From the NCBI RefSeq assembly GCF_014192225.1, contig NZ_JACHXS010000007.1:310001-374000 (forward strand): a stretch of DNA of 64,000 nucleotides, read 5' to 3'. Positions 34,853-43,998 of the stretch are shown here, piece after piece. Position 1 is the stretch's first letter; each line of letters begins with the position of its first letter. The stretch comes from Pseudoduganella umbonata (GTDB lineage Bacteria; Pseudomonadota; Gammaproteobacteria; Burkholderiales; Burkholderiaceae_D). The notes under the pieces are model-generated. The model saw only the letters and a list, made by a program, of their open reading frames with translations. It did not search any database and was not told the DNA's origin. The position numbers and the translations under genes were made by a program.

Positions 34853-35803
34853 ATGGATAATACTTCTCAGCAACCACTCTATCGCAGCGGCGTCGCCGCC
34901 CGTCTGGCCGGCTTGAGCGTGGAAACGCTGCGCGTCTGGGAGCGCCGCTACGGCGTATCGGAAACCCAGCGGTCCGAACGCGGCCAGCGCCTGTACACGG
35001 CCGGGCAGGTCCGCCGCCTCGGACTCCTGAAACAGCTGGTCGACAATGGCCATCCGATCGGCACGCTGGCGGCCTTGCCGCTGGAGCGGCTGGAAGAACT
35101 GGCGGGCGTGCGCGGGAGTGCTCCCGCGGCGCTGATGGCATTGCTGCGCGTGGCATTGGTGGGCGAAACGCTGGCGCGGCGGGTCGCCGCCACCGGCAAT
35201 GGCCTGGAAGTGCAGCGTGTCGCGGCGCGCCTGGATGGCGACCTCGCGGCGCTGCAGGGCGCGTCGGTGGACGTGCTGCTGGTGGAGTTGCCCGAGCCGG
35301 ACGAGACGATGGTGCCGCTGGTGGCGGCGGCGCGCGCGGCGGCCGGTGCGGCGGCGGTGGTGGTGCTGTACCGCTTCTGCGCCAGCGCCACGATCCGTGC
35401 GCTGCGCGCGCAGGACTTCATGGTGGCCCGCATGCCGTCGGAGATGGGCGAGCTGGCGCAGCTGTGCCGGGCGGCGCTGTCGGGGCGGCAGTTGCCACCG
35501 ATCGACCGTACCGCCGAGCCGGTGCCGGCGGTACGCTTCGATGCGGCCGCGCTGGCCACGATCACGGCGGCCGGCAACCGCGTCGCCTGCGAATGCCCGC
35601 GCCACCTGTCCGACCTGCTGCTGATGGTGGGCAGCTTCGAACGCTACAGCGCCCAATGCGCCTCCCGCAGCGCCGAGGATGCGCAATTGCACCGTGAACT
35701 GGGCCATGCCGCCGGCCTGGCGCGCAGCGTGCTCGAGACGGCGATGGAGCGGCTGGTGGCGGCCGAAGGACTGCCGCTGCCGATCCTGTCGCCCCGGCCG
35801 TGA
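34853..35803 (+). CDS. MerR-family regulator with CarH-like C-terminal half lacking the cobalamin His
   Basis: 316 residues. An N-terminal MerR helix-turn-helix (YRSGVAARLAGLSVETLRVW, ERRYGV, RLYTAGQVRRL) is followed by a helical region and an alpha/beta domain (VDVLLVELPEPDETMVPLVA) like the B12-binding half of CarH/LitR light regulators. I find no ExxxHxxG motif, so it likely does not bind cobalamin in that way. It is divergent from a fasciclin gene, with 11-bp GGTTCAA repeats between them. I infer that it controls that gene and itself. The signal is unknown. Confidence 0.78.
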   Translation: MDNTSQQPLYRSGVAARLAGLSVETLRVWERRYGVSETQRSERGQRLYTAGQVRRLGLLKQLVDNGHPIGTLAALPLERLEELAGVRGSAPAALMALLRVALVGETLARRVAATGNGLEVQRVAARLDGDLAALQGASVDVLLVELPEPDETMVPLVAAARAAAGAAAVVVLYRFCASATIRALRAQDFMVARMPSEMGELAQLCRAALSGRQLPPIDRTAEPVPAVRFDAAALATITAAGNRVACECPRHLSDLLLMVGSFERYSAQCASRSAEDAQLHRELGHAAGLARSVLETAMERLVAAEGLPLPILSPRP

Positions 35804-35925
35804 TCGTCCCGCCCTGACCTCCGGGCGCGTGTCGGCTGCGCGCCACTACGTCACCTTACGTATGTCCTTCCGCGCCCCGGTTGGTGATGATGTGTCTACA
35901 ACATCACACAACGAAAGGGATGCGA

Positions 35926-37044
35926 ATGAAGCCGATCTGTACACGAGCGCTGCTTGCCGCCACGTCGCTGGCCGCCTCGCTGGCCGCCTCCGGCGCCCAC
36001 GCCGGGGCCACGATTCCGTTTGGCGAGGACAAGTCGGTCAGCGTCGGCTTCGGCATGCGCGGCAGCTACGCCAATATCGAGAACGGCGCGCCGGACGGTT
36101 CGCACAGCAACGACTTCAACCTGGACAGCGCGCGCATCTTCCTCGGCGCCTCGCTGAACAAGAACATCAAGGGCATGTTCAACACCGAGTGGGACGGCGA
36201 CCGCATCCGCGTGCTCGACGCGGCGGCGCAGTTCGCGATCTCGCCGGAACTGAACGTGTGGGCCGGCCGGCTGCTGTCGCCGAGCGACCGCGCCAACATG
36301 GCGGGTCCGTACTACTCGCTGGGCGGCGGCTACTGGGCCGGCGTGGCATCCCGTTACGGCTACAACGGCGGCATCTTCCGGGGCCGGGATGACGGCGTCG
36401 TCGTCTGGGGCAACCTGGCCGGCGGCAAGCTGGGCTACTCGTTCGGCGCGTTCGAAGGCCATACCTTCGGCATCGGCTCGCTGACGGACGACCAGGCCAG
36501 GGCCGCCGGCCTCAAGGCATCGGATAAGCCGATGTACGCGGGCCGCCTGCAATACGACTTCTGGGAAGCCGAACCGGGTTACTACGGCACCGGTACCTAC
36601 CTGGGCAGCAAGGACATCCTCGCCATCGGCCTGGCCGGGCGCCAGCAAAAGGACGGCGTGCTGACCACGGCCGCCATCGGCGACTATGAATCCTGGAACG
36701 TCGACTTCCTGATGGAGAAGCGCCTCGGTACCGCCGGCGCCGTGTCCATCGAAGCGGCCTACTACGACTACGACACCGGCAACGCCGTGCTTGCCGAGCA
36801 GGGCAAGGCCTGGTCCGCCGGCGGCGGCTACATCTTCCCGATTGCCCTCGGCAGCCTGCAACCCTACGTGCGCTATCAGAAATTCGAGGCCGACACCGGC
36901 ATCGACACGCGCCAGGAAGACGTGGGCGTGAACTGGATCATCGACGGCTACAACGCGCAGCTCGGCGCCGTGTACTCGCGCACAAAGATGACCCGTGCTT
37001 CCGACCAGTCGCGCTTCGTTGTCGCGCTCCAGCTCCAGTATTGA
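35926..37044 (+). CDS. Outer-membrane porin upstream of the urea transporter
   Basis: 372 residues: a signal peptide ending SGAHA, then alternating beta-strand sequence (VSVGFGMRGSYANIENGAP, GYSFGAFEGHTFGIGS) ending in the aromatic-rich VVALQLQY, typical of a 16-stranded porin. ATG 35926 is five bases past AAGGGA; an ATG two codons upstream is possible. It sits 28 bases before urtA on the same strand, so it may serve as an outer-membrane entry channel for urea or short amides. That role comes from position only. Confidence 0.7.
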   Translation: MKPICTRALLAATSLAASLAASGAHAGATIPFGEDKSVSVGFGMRGSYANIENGAPDGSHSNDFNLDSARIFLGASLNKNIKGMFNTEWDGDRIRVLDAAAQFAISPELNVWAGRLLSPSDRANMAGPYYSLGGGYWAGVASRYGYNGGIFRGRDDGVVVWGNLAGGKLGYSFGAFEGHTFGIGSLTDDQARAAGLKASDKPMYAGRLQYDFWEAEPGYYGTGTYLGSKDILAIGLAGRQQKDGVLTTAAIGDYESWNVDFLMEKRLGTAGAVSIEAAYYDYDTGNAVLAEQGKAWSAGGGYIFPIALGSLQPYVRYQKFEADTGIDTRQEDVGVNWIIDGYNAQLGAVYSRTKMTRASDQSRFVVALQLQY

Positions 37045-37072
37045 TATCAACCCATTGATGAAGAGGACTACC

Positions 37073-38320
37073 ATGCAAACCCGCCGCCATTTCGTCACTT
37101 CCATTGCCGCTGCCGCCGCCCTGTGCGCTGCCGGCCTGCCCGCCTACGCCGCCGACACGATCAAGGTCGGCATCCTGCATTCGCTGTCCGGCACCATGGC
37201 GATTTCCGAAACGTCGCTGAAGGACGTGGCCCTGATGACGATCGACGAGATCAACGCCAAGGGCGGCGTGATGGGCAAGAAGCTCGAAGCCGTCGTGGTC
37301 GACCCGGCGTCGAACTGGCCGCTGTTCGCCGAGAAGGCACGCCAGCTCGTTTCCAAGGACAAGGTGGCCGCGGTGTTCGGCTGCTGGACGTCGGTCTCGC
37401 GCAAATCCGTGCTGCCGGTATTCAAGGAGACCAACAGCCTGCTGTTCTACCCGGTGCAGTACGAGGGCGAGGAACTGGAAAAGAACGTGTTCTACACGGG
37501 TGCGGCGCCGAACCAGCAGGCGATTCCCGCGGTGGAATACCTGATGAGCAAGGATGGCGGCGGCGCCAAGCGCTTCGTGCTGCTGGGCACCGACTACGTG
37601 TACCCGCGCACCACCAACAAGATCCTGCGCGCCTTCCTGAAATCGAAGGGTGTCAAGGACAGCGACATCCAGGAAGTCTATACGCCGTTCGGCCACGCCG
37701 ACTACCAGACCATCGTCGCCAACATCAAGAAGTTTTCCGCCGGCGGCAAGACGGCCGTGGTGTCGACCATCAATGGCGATTCCAACGTGCCGTTCTACAA
37801 GGAGCTGGGCAATGCGGGACTGAAGGCGACCGACGTGCCCGTGGTGGCATTCTCGGTCGGCGAGGAAGAGCTGCGCGGCGTGGACACCAAGCCGCTGCTG
37901 GGCCACCTGGCCGCGTGGAATTACTTTGAATCCGTGAAGAACCCGACCAACGCCTCGTTCGTGAAGAAGTGGAAGGCCTATGCGGCGGCGAAGAAATTGC
38001 CGAACGCGGCGACCGCGGTGACGAACGACCCGATGGAGGCAACCTATGTCGGCATCCACATGTGGGCGCAGGCCGTCGAGAAAGCCAAATCCACCGATAC
38101 CGACAAGGTGATCGCGGCGATGGCCGGCCAGACGTTCAAGGCGCCTTCGGGCTACACGCTGACGATGGACATGACCAACCACCACCTGCACAAGCCGGTG
38201 ATGATCGGCGAGATCAAGAGCGACGGCCAGTTCTCGGTTGTGTGGAAGACCAAGGAACCGGTGCGCGCGCAGCCATGGAGCCCGTTCATCCAGGGTAACG
38301 AGGGCAAGCAGAAGCTGTGA
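37073..38320 (+). CDS. urtA: Urea ABC transporter substrate-binding protein
   Basis: 415 residues. A twin-arginine-like start (QTRRHFVTSIAAAAALCAAG) is followed by a Leu/Ile/Val-binding-type fold: KVGILHSLSGTMAISETSLK, CWTSVSRKSVLPVFKE, LLGTDYVYPRTTN, GHADYQTIV. These match UrtA urea-binding proteins. It binds urea in the periplasm and hands it to UrtBC. AAGAGGA lies six bases before the ATG. It follows a porin gene, and 207 bases with palindromic repeats separate it from urtB, so it may be made in excess. Confidence 0.92.
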   Translation: MQTRRHFVTSIAAAAALCAAGLPAYAADTIKVGILHSLSGTMAISETSLKDVALMTIDEINAKGGVMGKKLEAVVVDPASNWPLFAEKARQLVSKDKVAAVFGCWTSVSRKSVLPVFKETNSLLFYPVQYEGEELEKNVFYTGAAPNQQAIPAVEYLMSKDGGGAKRFVLLGTDYVYPRTTNKILRAFLKSKGVKDSDIQEVYTPFGHADYQTIVANIKKFSAGGKTAVVSTINGDSNVPFYKELGNAGLKATDVPVVAFSVGEEELRGVDTKPLLGHLAAWNYFESVKNPTNASFVKKWKAYAAAKKLPNAATAVTNDPMEATYVGIHMWAQAVEKAKSTDTDKVIAAMAGQTFKAPSGYTLTMDMTNHHLHKPVMIGEIKSDGQFSVVWKTKEPVRAQPWSPFIQGNEGKQKL

Positions 38321-38377
38321 TGGCACCACGGTAGTACCAGCTGGAATAAGACGGATGCGGGAACAGCCCGCGGCAGA

Positions 38378-38471
38378 GGGGACTGTCCCCGGTTCACTCG
38401 CTTGGGGACTGTCCCCGGTGATCCGCCCGGCCGCCAGAAACCGGTGTCCGACACCCTTGGTGTCCGACACC
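38378..38471. repeat. Two pairs of 13-bp palindromes between urtA and urtB
   Basis: GGGGACTGTCCCC occurs at 38378-38390 and 38404-38416. GGTGTCCGACACC occurs at 38443-38455 and 38459-38471. Each is a perfect 6+1+6 palindrome. Related GGGGACTGACCCC and its complement occur downstream of urtE. They look like a dispersed palindromic repeat family and may stabilise the upstream urtA mRNA or slow transcription. Confidence 0.85.
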
Positions 38472-38527
38472 AGCTGTTATCGAACGCTGCTGGTCCGCGT
38501 TTGCAATCTTCACTACGGAAGCCCGAT

Positions 38528-40138
38528 ATGGCGCATCTCCTCCGAATCCTCGCCGCGTCGCTGATACTGGGCTTCGCAGCCCTCTCGGCGCACGCAGCGA
38601 TCGACCCGAACCTCCTGAAACCCCTGGCGGGCGACGACCCCGATGCGCGCATCGAGGCTGTCGCCCGCATCGCCGCGCTGGCCAACGACGATGCCCGCAA
38701 GGTGCTGCAGGCGCTGAAGGACGACAGCCTGTACACGACGCCCGACGGCGGCGTGCTGGTGGTCACCGACGACAGCGGCTGGAACCCGGCCACGGGTGCC
38801 ACCGGTCCGCTGCCGGACGGTGTCGACGGGGTTGTCGTCAACAACCGCCTGCGCGGCGCGGTGGATGGCGCGCTGTCCGGCATGGCGCTGCTGTCGCCGG
38901 ACGTCGCACAGCGCCGCGCCGCCGCCGAAGCCTTGCTGGAGCGCGGTGTCTCGCCGGAGCAGCTGCTGCTGGTGACCAAGGCGCTGGCCGTGGAAACCGA
39001 CGCGGGCATCAGGGCCACGCTGCAATCGGCGAAGGCGGTGGCCGACCTGCAGTCGCCCGATGCCGCCGTGCGCAAGGCGGCCGTGCTCGCGCTGGCCGAT
39101 ACCGGCACCGCGTCGCTGCGCCCGCAACTGCAGGCCATGCTGGAAAAGAACGCCGACGGCAGCTACGCGGAGCCGGACGGCGACCTGCGCCTGGCCGCGG
39201 CCAACACGCTCAACGAGATCGACAGCCGCGTGTCGCGGGCCGAATTCGTGGGCAACCTGTTCTACGGCCTGTCGCTGGGCAGCGTGCTGCTGCTGGCGGC
39301 GCTGGGCCTGGCGATCACGTTCGGCCTGATGGGCATCATCAACATGGCGCACGGCGAGCTGCTGATGATCGGCGCCTACACCACCTACCTGGTGCAGGCG
39401 GTGTTCCGCCAGTATTTCCCCGGTGCGCTCGACTGGTACCTGGTCGCCGCGCTGCCGTGCGCCTTCTTCGTGGCATTCGCCGTCGGCGTGCTGCTCGAGC
39501 GCACCGTCATCCGCTGGCTGTACGGCCGCCCGCTGGAAACGCTGCTGGCCACCTGGGGCATCAGCCTGATCCTGATGCAGTCGGTGCGTACCGTGTTCGG
39601 CGCGCAGAACGTGGAAGTGGCCAATCCTTCGTGGATGGCCGGCGGCGTCACCGTCATGGGCTCGCTGGTGCTGCCGTACAGCCGCATCGCGATCATCATC
39701 TTTGCCGCCCTCGTCGTGGCTGCCGTCTGGCTGATCCTCAATAAAACGCGCCTCGGCCTGTTCGTGCGCGCCGTGATGCAGAACCGCCGCATGGCCGACT
39801 GCGTGGGCGTGCCCACCAGCCGGATCGACATGATGACGTTCGGCCTCGGGTCCGGCATCGCCGGCCTGGGCGGCGTGGCGCTGTCCCAGATCGGCAACGT
39901 GGGGCCGGACCTGGGCCAGGCCTATATCGTCGACTCGTTCATGGTGGTGGTGCTGGGCGGCGTCGGCCAGCTGGCCGGCACCGTGATCGGCGCGCTGGGC
40001 CTGGGCGAAGTCAACAAATTCCTGGAACCCGTGGCTGGCGCCGTGCTGGGCAAGATCGCGATCCTCGTCTTCATCATCATCTTCATCCAGCGCCGGCCGC
40101 AAGGCATGTTCGCGCTGAAGGGAAGGAGCGTCGAATGA
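38528..40138 (+). CDS. urtB: Urea ABC transporter permease with N-terminal periplasmic extension
   Basis: 536 residues, longer than LivH-type permeases. A signal peptide (LASLILGFAALSAHA region) and a helical, HEAT-like 200-residue periplasmic part (DAAVRKAAVLALADTGTASL) come first. The LivH-type permease begins at about residue 245 (SLGSVLLLAALGLAITFGLM, GIINMAHGELLMIGAY) and has the EAA-like loop. The N-terminal extension is usual in UrtB. ACGGAAG lies before the ATG. The stop overlaps urtC (ATGA), so urtBCDE is one translationally coupled unit. Confidence 0.92.
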   Translation: MAHLLRILAASLILGFAALSAHAAIDPNLLKPLAGDDPDARIEAVARIAALANDDARKVLQALKDDSLYTTPDGGVLVVTDDSGWNPATGATGPLPDGVDGVVVNNRLRGAVDGALSGMALLSPDVAQRRAAAEALLERGVSPEQLLLVTKALAVETDAGIRATLQSAKAVADLQSPDAAVRKAAVLALADTGTASLRPQLQAMLEKNADGSYAEPDGDLRLAAANTLNEIDSRVSRAEFVGNLFYGLSLGSVLLLAALGLAITFGLMGIINMAHGELLMIGAYTTYLVQAVFRQYFPGALDWYLVAALPCAFFVAFAVGVLLERTVIRWLYGRPLETLLATWGISLILMQSVRTVFGAQNVEVANPSWMAGGVTVMGSLVLPYSRIAIIIFAALVVAAVWLILNKTRLGLFVRAVMQNRRMADCVGVPTSRIDMMTFGLGSGIAGLGGVALSQIGNVGPDLGQAYIVDSFMVVVLGGVGQLAGTVIGALGLGEVNKFLEPVAGAVLGKIAILVFIIIFIQRRPQGMFALKGRSVE

Positions 40139-41280
40139 ACGCCCGCATCGCTTCACGAAAATCATTGTTTTCAAGACGTGCCTGGACCGCGCTGGCCGTG
40201 GTCACCATGGTGGCCGCCGCGCTGCCCCTGCTGAACCTCGTGTTCCCGGCCGGCCATGCACTGCACATCTCCAGCTACGTATTGGGACTGGTGGCCAAGT
40301 TCATGTGCTTCGCGCTGGCCGCGCTGGCGCTCGACCTGGTGTGGGGCTACACCGGCATCCTGTCGCTGGGCCATGGCCTGTTCTTCGCGCTGGGCGGCTA
40401 TGCGCACGGCATGTACCTGATGCGCGCCATCGGCCGCGACGGCGTCTACCAGAGCCACCTGCCGGACTTCATGGTCTTCCTCGACTGGAAGGAGTACCCG
40501 TGGTACTGGGCGATGACGGACAACTTCTGGTACTGCATGCTGCTGGTGGTGCTGGTGCCGGGCGTGCTGGCCTTCGTGTTCGGCTACTTCGCGTTCCGCT
40601 CGCGCATCAAGGGCGTGTACTTCTCGATCATCACGCAGGCGCTGACGTATGCGGCGATGCTGCTGTTCTTCCGCAACGATACCGGCTTCGGCGGCAATAA
40701 CGGGTTCACCGACTTCAAGCGCATCCTCGGCTTCGACATCACGGCGCCGGCCACCCGGGCGGTACTGTACATCGTCACGCTGGCATTCCTGGTCGGTGCG
40801 CTGGTGCTGTGCAGGTGGATCGTCACGTCGCGCCTCGGCCGCGTGCTGCAGGGCGTGCGCGACTCGGAATCGCGGCTGATGTTCATCGGCTACGACCCTC
40901 TGTGGTTCAAGCTGTTCGTGTGGACGCTGTCCGCCGTACTGTGCGGGATCGCCGGCGCGCTGTACGTGCCGCAGGTGGGCATCATCAATCCTTCCGAAAT
41001 GTCGGCCGCGAACTCGATCGAGATGGTGGTGTGGGTGGCGATCGGCGGGCGCGGCACGCTGGTCGGCCCGATCGTCGGCGCGTTCACCGTCAACGGTCTG
41101 AAGAGCTGGTTTACCGCCTCGTTCCCCGACCTGTGGCTGTTTGCCCTGGGCCTGCTGTTCATCCTGGTCACGCTGTTCATGCGCAAGGGCATCCTGGGAT
41201 TGTTCGAGGACCTGAAAGCGCTGCGGCGCAAGACGCCGGCCGACGCGCCGGTGGAAGAAAAATCGAAGGAGGCCGCATGA
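40135..41280 (+). CDS. urtC: Urea ABC transporter permease
   Basis: 381 residues, ten or so membrane helices of the LivM type. Recognised from LALDLVWGYTGILSLGHGLFF, GNNGFTDFKRILGF and GVRDSESRLMFIGYDPLWFK, and from its place between urtB and urtD. It pairs with UrtB to form the urea channel in the inner membrane. It begins with ATGA at the urtB stop and ends overlapping urtD (ATGA), so expression is coupled on both sides. Confidence 0.93.
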   Translation: MNARIASRKSLFSRRAWTALAVVTMVAAALPLLNLVFPAGHALHISSYVLGLVAKFMCFALAALALDLVWGYTGILSLGHGLFFALGGYAHGMYLMRAIGRDGVYQSHLPDFMVFLDWKEYPWYWAMTDNFWYCMLLVVLVPGVLAFVFGYFAFRSRIKGVYFSIITQALTYAAMLLFFRNDTGFGGNNGFTDFKRILGFDITAPATRAVLYIVTLAFLVGALVLCRWIVTSRLGRVLQGVRDSESRLMFIGYDPLWFKLFVWTLSAVLCGIAGALYVPQVGIINPSEMSAANSIEMVVWVAIGGRGTLVGPIVGAFTVNGLKSWFTASFPDLWLFALGLLFILVTLFMRKGILGLFEDLKALRRKTPADAPVEEKSKEAA

Positions 41281-42056
41281 GCGCCTTGAAGCGAGAAGGA
41301 CTCGACACCACCCACGGCGCGATCCTGTACCTGAGCGACATTACCGTGTCGTTCGACGGCTTCCGCGCCATCAACAAGCTCAATCTGGACATCTCGGTGG
41401 GTGAGCTGCGCTGCATCATCGGCCCGAACGGTGCCGGCAAGACGACGATGATGGACGTCATCACCGGCAAGACACGGCCGACGTCCGGCACCGCCTTTTT
41501 CGGCCAGAACTACGACCTGGCGACGATGACGGAATACGAGATTGCCCATGCCGGCATCGGCCGCAAGTTCCAGCGCCCCACGGTGTTCGAGCAGCACACG
41601 GTGTTCGAGAACCTGGAACTGGCGATGAAGATGGACAAGCGTGTGCGCCCCACGCTGTTCGCCCGGCTGACTTCCGAGCAGGAAGACAAGATCGCGTCGA
41701 TCCTGCGGCTGATCCGGCTGAACGGCCAGGAAGACCGGCTGGCCGGCCTGCTGTCGCACGGCCAGAAGCAGTGGCTGGAAATCGGCATGCTGCTGATGCA
41801 GGAACCGCAGCTGATCCTGCTCGACGAGCCGGTAGCCGGCATGAGCGACGCCGAAACGGCGCGCACCGCCGAGCTGCTGAACGAGTTGCGCGGCAAGCAT
41901 TCGATCATGGTCGTCGAACACGACATGGGTTTCGTGACCGAGATCGCCCAGCAGGGCAAAGTGACCGTGCTGCACGAAGGCTCGGTGCTGGCCGAGGGCC
42001 GCATGGACCAGGTGCAGGCCGACGAGCGGGTGATCGACGTGTATCTGGGACGATAA
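41277..42056 (+). CDS. urtD: Urea ABC transporter ATP-binding protein
   Basis: 259 residues. Walker A GPNGAGKTTMMD near residue 52, LSHGQKQWLEIGM signature-like stretch, Walker B LILLDEPVAGM and the switch His in VVEHDMGF. LivG-type ATPase that powers urea import with UrtE. ATG at 41277 overlaps the urtC stop. It is 19 bases upstream of urtE, which has its own AAAGGAAAGG-type ribosome site. Confidence 0.94.
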   Translation: MSALKREGLDTTHGAILYLSDITVSFDGFRAINKLNLDISVGELRCIIGPNGAGKTTMMDVITGKTRPTSGTAFFGQNYDLATMTEYEIAHAGIGRKFQRPTVFEQHTVFENLELAMKMDKRVRPTLFARLTSEQEDKIASILRLIRLNGQEDRLAGLLSHGQKQWLEIGMLLMQEPQLILLDEPVAGMSDAETARTAELLNELRGKHSIMVVEHDMGFVTEIAQQGKVTVLHEGSVLAEGRMDQVQADERVIDVYLGR

Positions 42057-42075
42057 AGGAAAGGCAGGAACGCAT

Positions 42076-42774
42076 ATGCTGCAAGTCGAACATGTCAACC
42101 AGTATTACGGCTCGTCGCACACGCTGCGCGGCGTATCGCTGACGGTGGAAAAAGGCCAGTGCATGGCGCTGCTGGGCCGCAACGGCGTGGGCAAGACCAC
42201 GCTGCTGAAATGCCTGATGGGCGTGCTGCCGGTCGCGCGCGGCAAGGTGAGCTGGAACGGCCGCGACATCACCAAGCTGAAGCCGCACCAGCGCGCCAGG
42301 GCGGGCATCGCCTATGTGCCGCAGGGCCGGGAGATCTTCGCCCGGCTGACGGTCGAGGAAAACCTGACGATGGGCATGGCCACGCTGTCCTCGCGGGAGG
42401 CGGCCACGATCAGCGGCGAGGTGTATGAACTGTTCCCGGTGCTGAAGGAAATGAAGCACCGGCGCGGCGGCGATTTATCCGGCGGCCAGCAGCAGCAGCT
42501 GGCGATCGCCCGGGCGATGCTGCAGAAGCCGGGCCTGATCATCCTCGACGAACCGACCGAAGGCATCCAGCCGTCGATCATCAAGGATATCGGGCGGGTG
42601 ATCCGCATGCTGCGCGAACGGGGCGACATGGGCATCCTGCTGTGCGAGCAGTACTTCGACTTCGCGCACGAGCTGGCCGACAAGTTCGTGGTCATGTCGC
42701 GCGGCGAAGTGGTGGCCAGCGGAGATGCGGCGGAGATGGGCGAGGAGCACGTGCGGCGGCACCTGGCAGTGTGA
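42076..42774 (+). CDS. urtE: Urea ABC transporter ATP-binding protein
   Basis: 232 residues, LivF type. Walker A GRNGVGKTTLLKCL at about residue 34, signature LSGGQQQQLAIARAML, Walker B LIILDEPTEGIQPSI. Partner ATPase of UrtD. It is the last gene of the urt operon; the 300-base gap after it is packed with palindromes. No urease genes follow in the window, so urea breakdown is encoded elsewhere or by another route. Confidence 0.94.
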   Translation: MLQVEHVNQYYGSSHTLRGVSLTVEKGQCMALLGRNGVGKTTLLKCLMGVLPVARGKVSWNGRDITKLKPHQRARAGIAYVPQGREIFARLTVEENLTMGMATLSSREAATISGEVYELFPVLKEMKHRRGGDLSGGQQQQLAIARAMLQKPGLIILDEPTEGIQPSIIKDIGRVIRMLRERGDMGILLCEQYFDFAHELADKFVVMSRGEVVASGDAAEMGEEHVRRHLAV

Positions 42775-42810
42775 TGCTGGATGTTACATATGGCGCTGGG
42801 TATCTGGGGG

Positions 42811-43038
42811 CGAAACAGGGGTTTCGAGGAGCCTGCTCCTCGCCTGTGTAGCGGCGATCCCATGCAAGGGATCGCTCCTCCCTGTCCCCGGTAAGTGTTG
42901 GCGCCAAGCCTGCTGTTGGCTTTGCAAGGGGACTGACCCCAGCCTTTTGCATGCAATACGGCGGCGCATCCAAAAACCGGGGTCAGTCCCCTAGTGACGT
43001 CAACGGCTGGTACTAAGGCAAACACTTACCGGGGACAG
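42811..43038. repeat. Cluster of hairpins and nested inverted repeats after urtE
   Basis: Perfect stems: CGAAAC/GTTTCG (42811-42826), CGAGGAGC/GCTCCTCG (42825-42842), GCGATCCC/GGGATCGC (42854-42875). An 18-bp inverted pair, CTGTCCCCGGTAAGTGTT at 42882-42899 and its complement at 43021-43038, encloses a second pair, GGGGACTGACCCC at 42928-42940 and its complement at 42979-42991. They lie between the convergent urtE and LuxR-type genes and could end transcription from both sides. The core matches the palindromes between urtA and urtB. Confidence 0.88.
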
Positions 43039-43074
43039 ACCCCTGGTATGCAAGCGCCACATGAACATCGAACG

Positions 43075-43998
43075 CTAAACCGTCTCCACCGCCGGCGCGC
43101 TGGCCCGCATCCGGTTCAGCGCCAGCGCGGCGGCGGCGGTGCGCGTTTCCACGCCCAGCTTGTGGAACACGTGTTCGAGGTGCTTGTTGACGGTGCGCGG
43201 GCTGGTGCCGAGGATGTCGCCGATGTCGCGGTTGGTCTTGCCCATCATGACCCAGTGCAGCACTTCGGATTCGCGCTGCGTCAGCTTCAGCAGTGCCATC
43301 AGGGCCTGCACCCGCGCCGTATCGGATTCCTCGCGCAGTACGATCATCCACTGTTCGCTGCCCAGGTCCGCCACCGTGAACACGAGCCGGCTGGCGCCGC
43401 GCATGATGGTCAGCGGCATGCTCTTGTCGCCGGCAAGCCAGTCCCCGAGTGCCGGCGGCGTGGCATCCGCCGTGTCGAAATACTGGCCCATCCACTGCCG
43501 CGCCAGCGGCGTTTGCCAGACGATGCGGCCGTTGTGCGGCGTGACCGCCAGCATTGCGTTGCCGAACGCATCGAGCGCGCTGCGCGCCTGGTTCATCAGC
43601 CGTGCCGTTTGCAGGTGGGCGGCGATCCTTGCCAGGACCTCGCTTTGCCGCACCGGCTTGGTCACGTAGTCGGTGCCGCCGGCGTCGAAGGCCGCCACCA
43701 CGTGTTCGGGTTCCGTGAGCCCCGTCATGAACACGACCGGGATGGCCCGCGTGATGATGCTGGCACGCAGGTGGCGGCATACTTCGAAGCCGTCCATGCC
43801 GGGCATCATCGCATCGAGCAGGATGATGTCCGGCACCAGCTGCCGGGCGCGCTCCAGCGCGGCGGGACCGTTGTTGGCGACGAGGACGGTAAAACCGGCT
43901 TCGTCCAGCGCGTCGTGCAGCACGGCCAGGTTTTCCGGCACGTCGTCGACGATCAGGACGACGTGACTGGCATGCCGGTCAGGTGGTTTGCTTGACAT
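43075..43998 (-). CDS. LuxR-type response regulator, likely partner of the permease-kinase fusion
   Basis: 307 residues. A receiver domain (VVLIVDDVPENLAVLH, phospho-Asp in ILLDAMMPGMDGF, later Lys in VTKPV) precedes a linker of about 110 residues that looks PAS-like (AFGNAMLAVTPHNGRIVW). The C-terminal LuxR/NarL-type HTH (LTQRESEVLHWVMMGKTNRD, TVNKHLEHVFHKLG) binds DNA. The start ATG 43998 follows GGGAGAACACC and lies inside the end of the transporter-kinase gene (20-base overlap), so the two are made together. Being beside the urt operon, it may control urea or other nitrogen uptake; this is inference. Confidence 0.87.
   Translation of the reverse strand: MSSKPPDRHASHVVLIVDDVPENLAVLHDALDEAGFTVLVANNGPAALERARQLVPDIILLDAMMPGMDGFEVCRHLRASIITRAIPVVFMTGLTEPEHVVAAFDAGGTDYVTKPVRQSEVLARIAAHLQTARLMNQARSALDAFGNAMLAVTPHNGRIVWQTPLARQWMGQYFDTADATPPALGDWLAGDKSMPLTIMRGASRLVFTVADLGSEQWMIVLREESDTARVQALMALLKLTQRESEVLHWVMMGKTNRDIGDILGTSPRTVNKHLEHVFHKLGVETRTAAAALALNRMRASAPAVETV

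Noticed and set aside
38378-38471. CRISPR-like repeats in the urtA-urtB gap
   Set aside because: The two 13-bp palindrome types are repeated only twice each, with 3-13 base gaps of irregular length and no cas genes.
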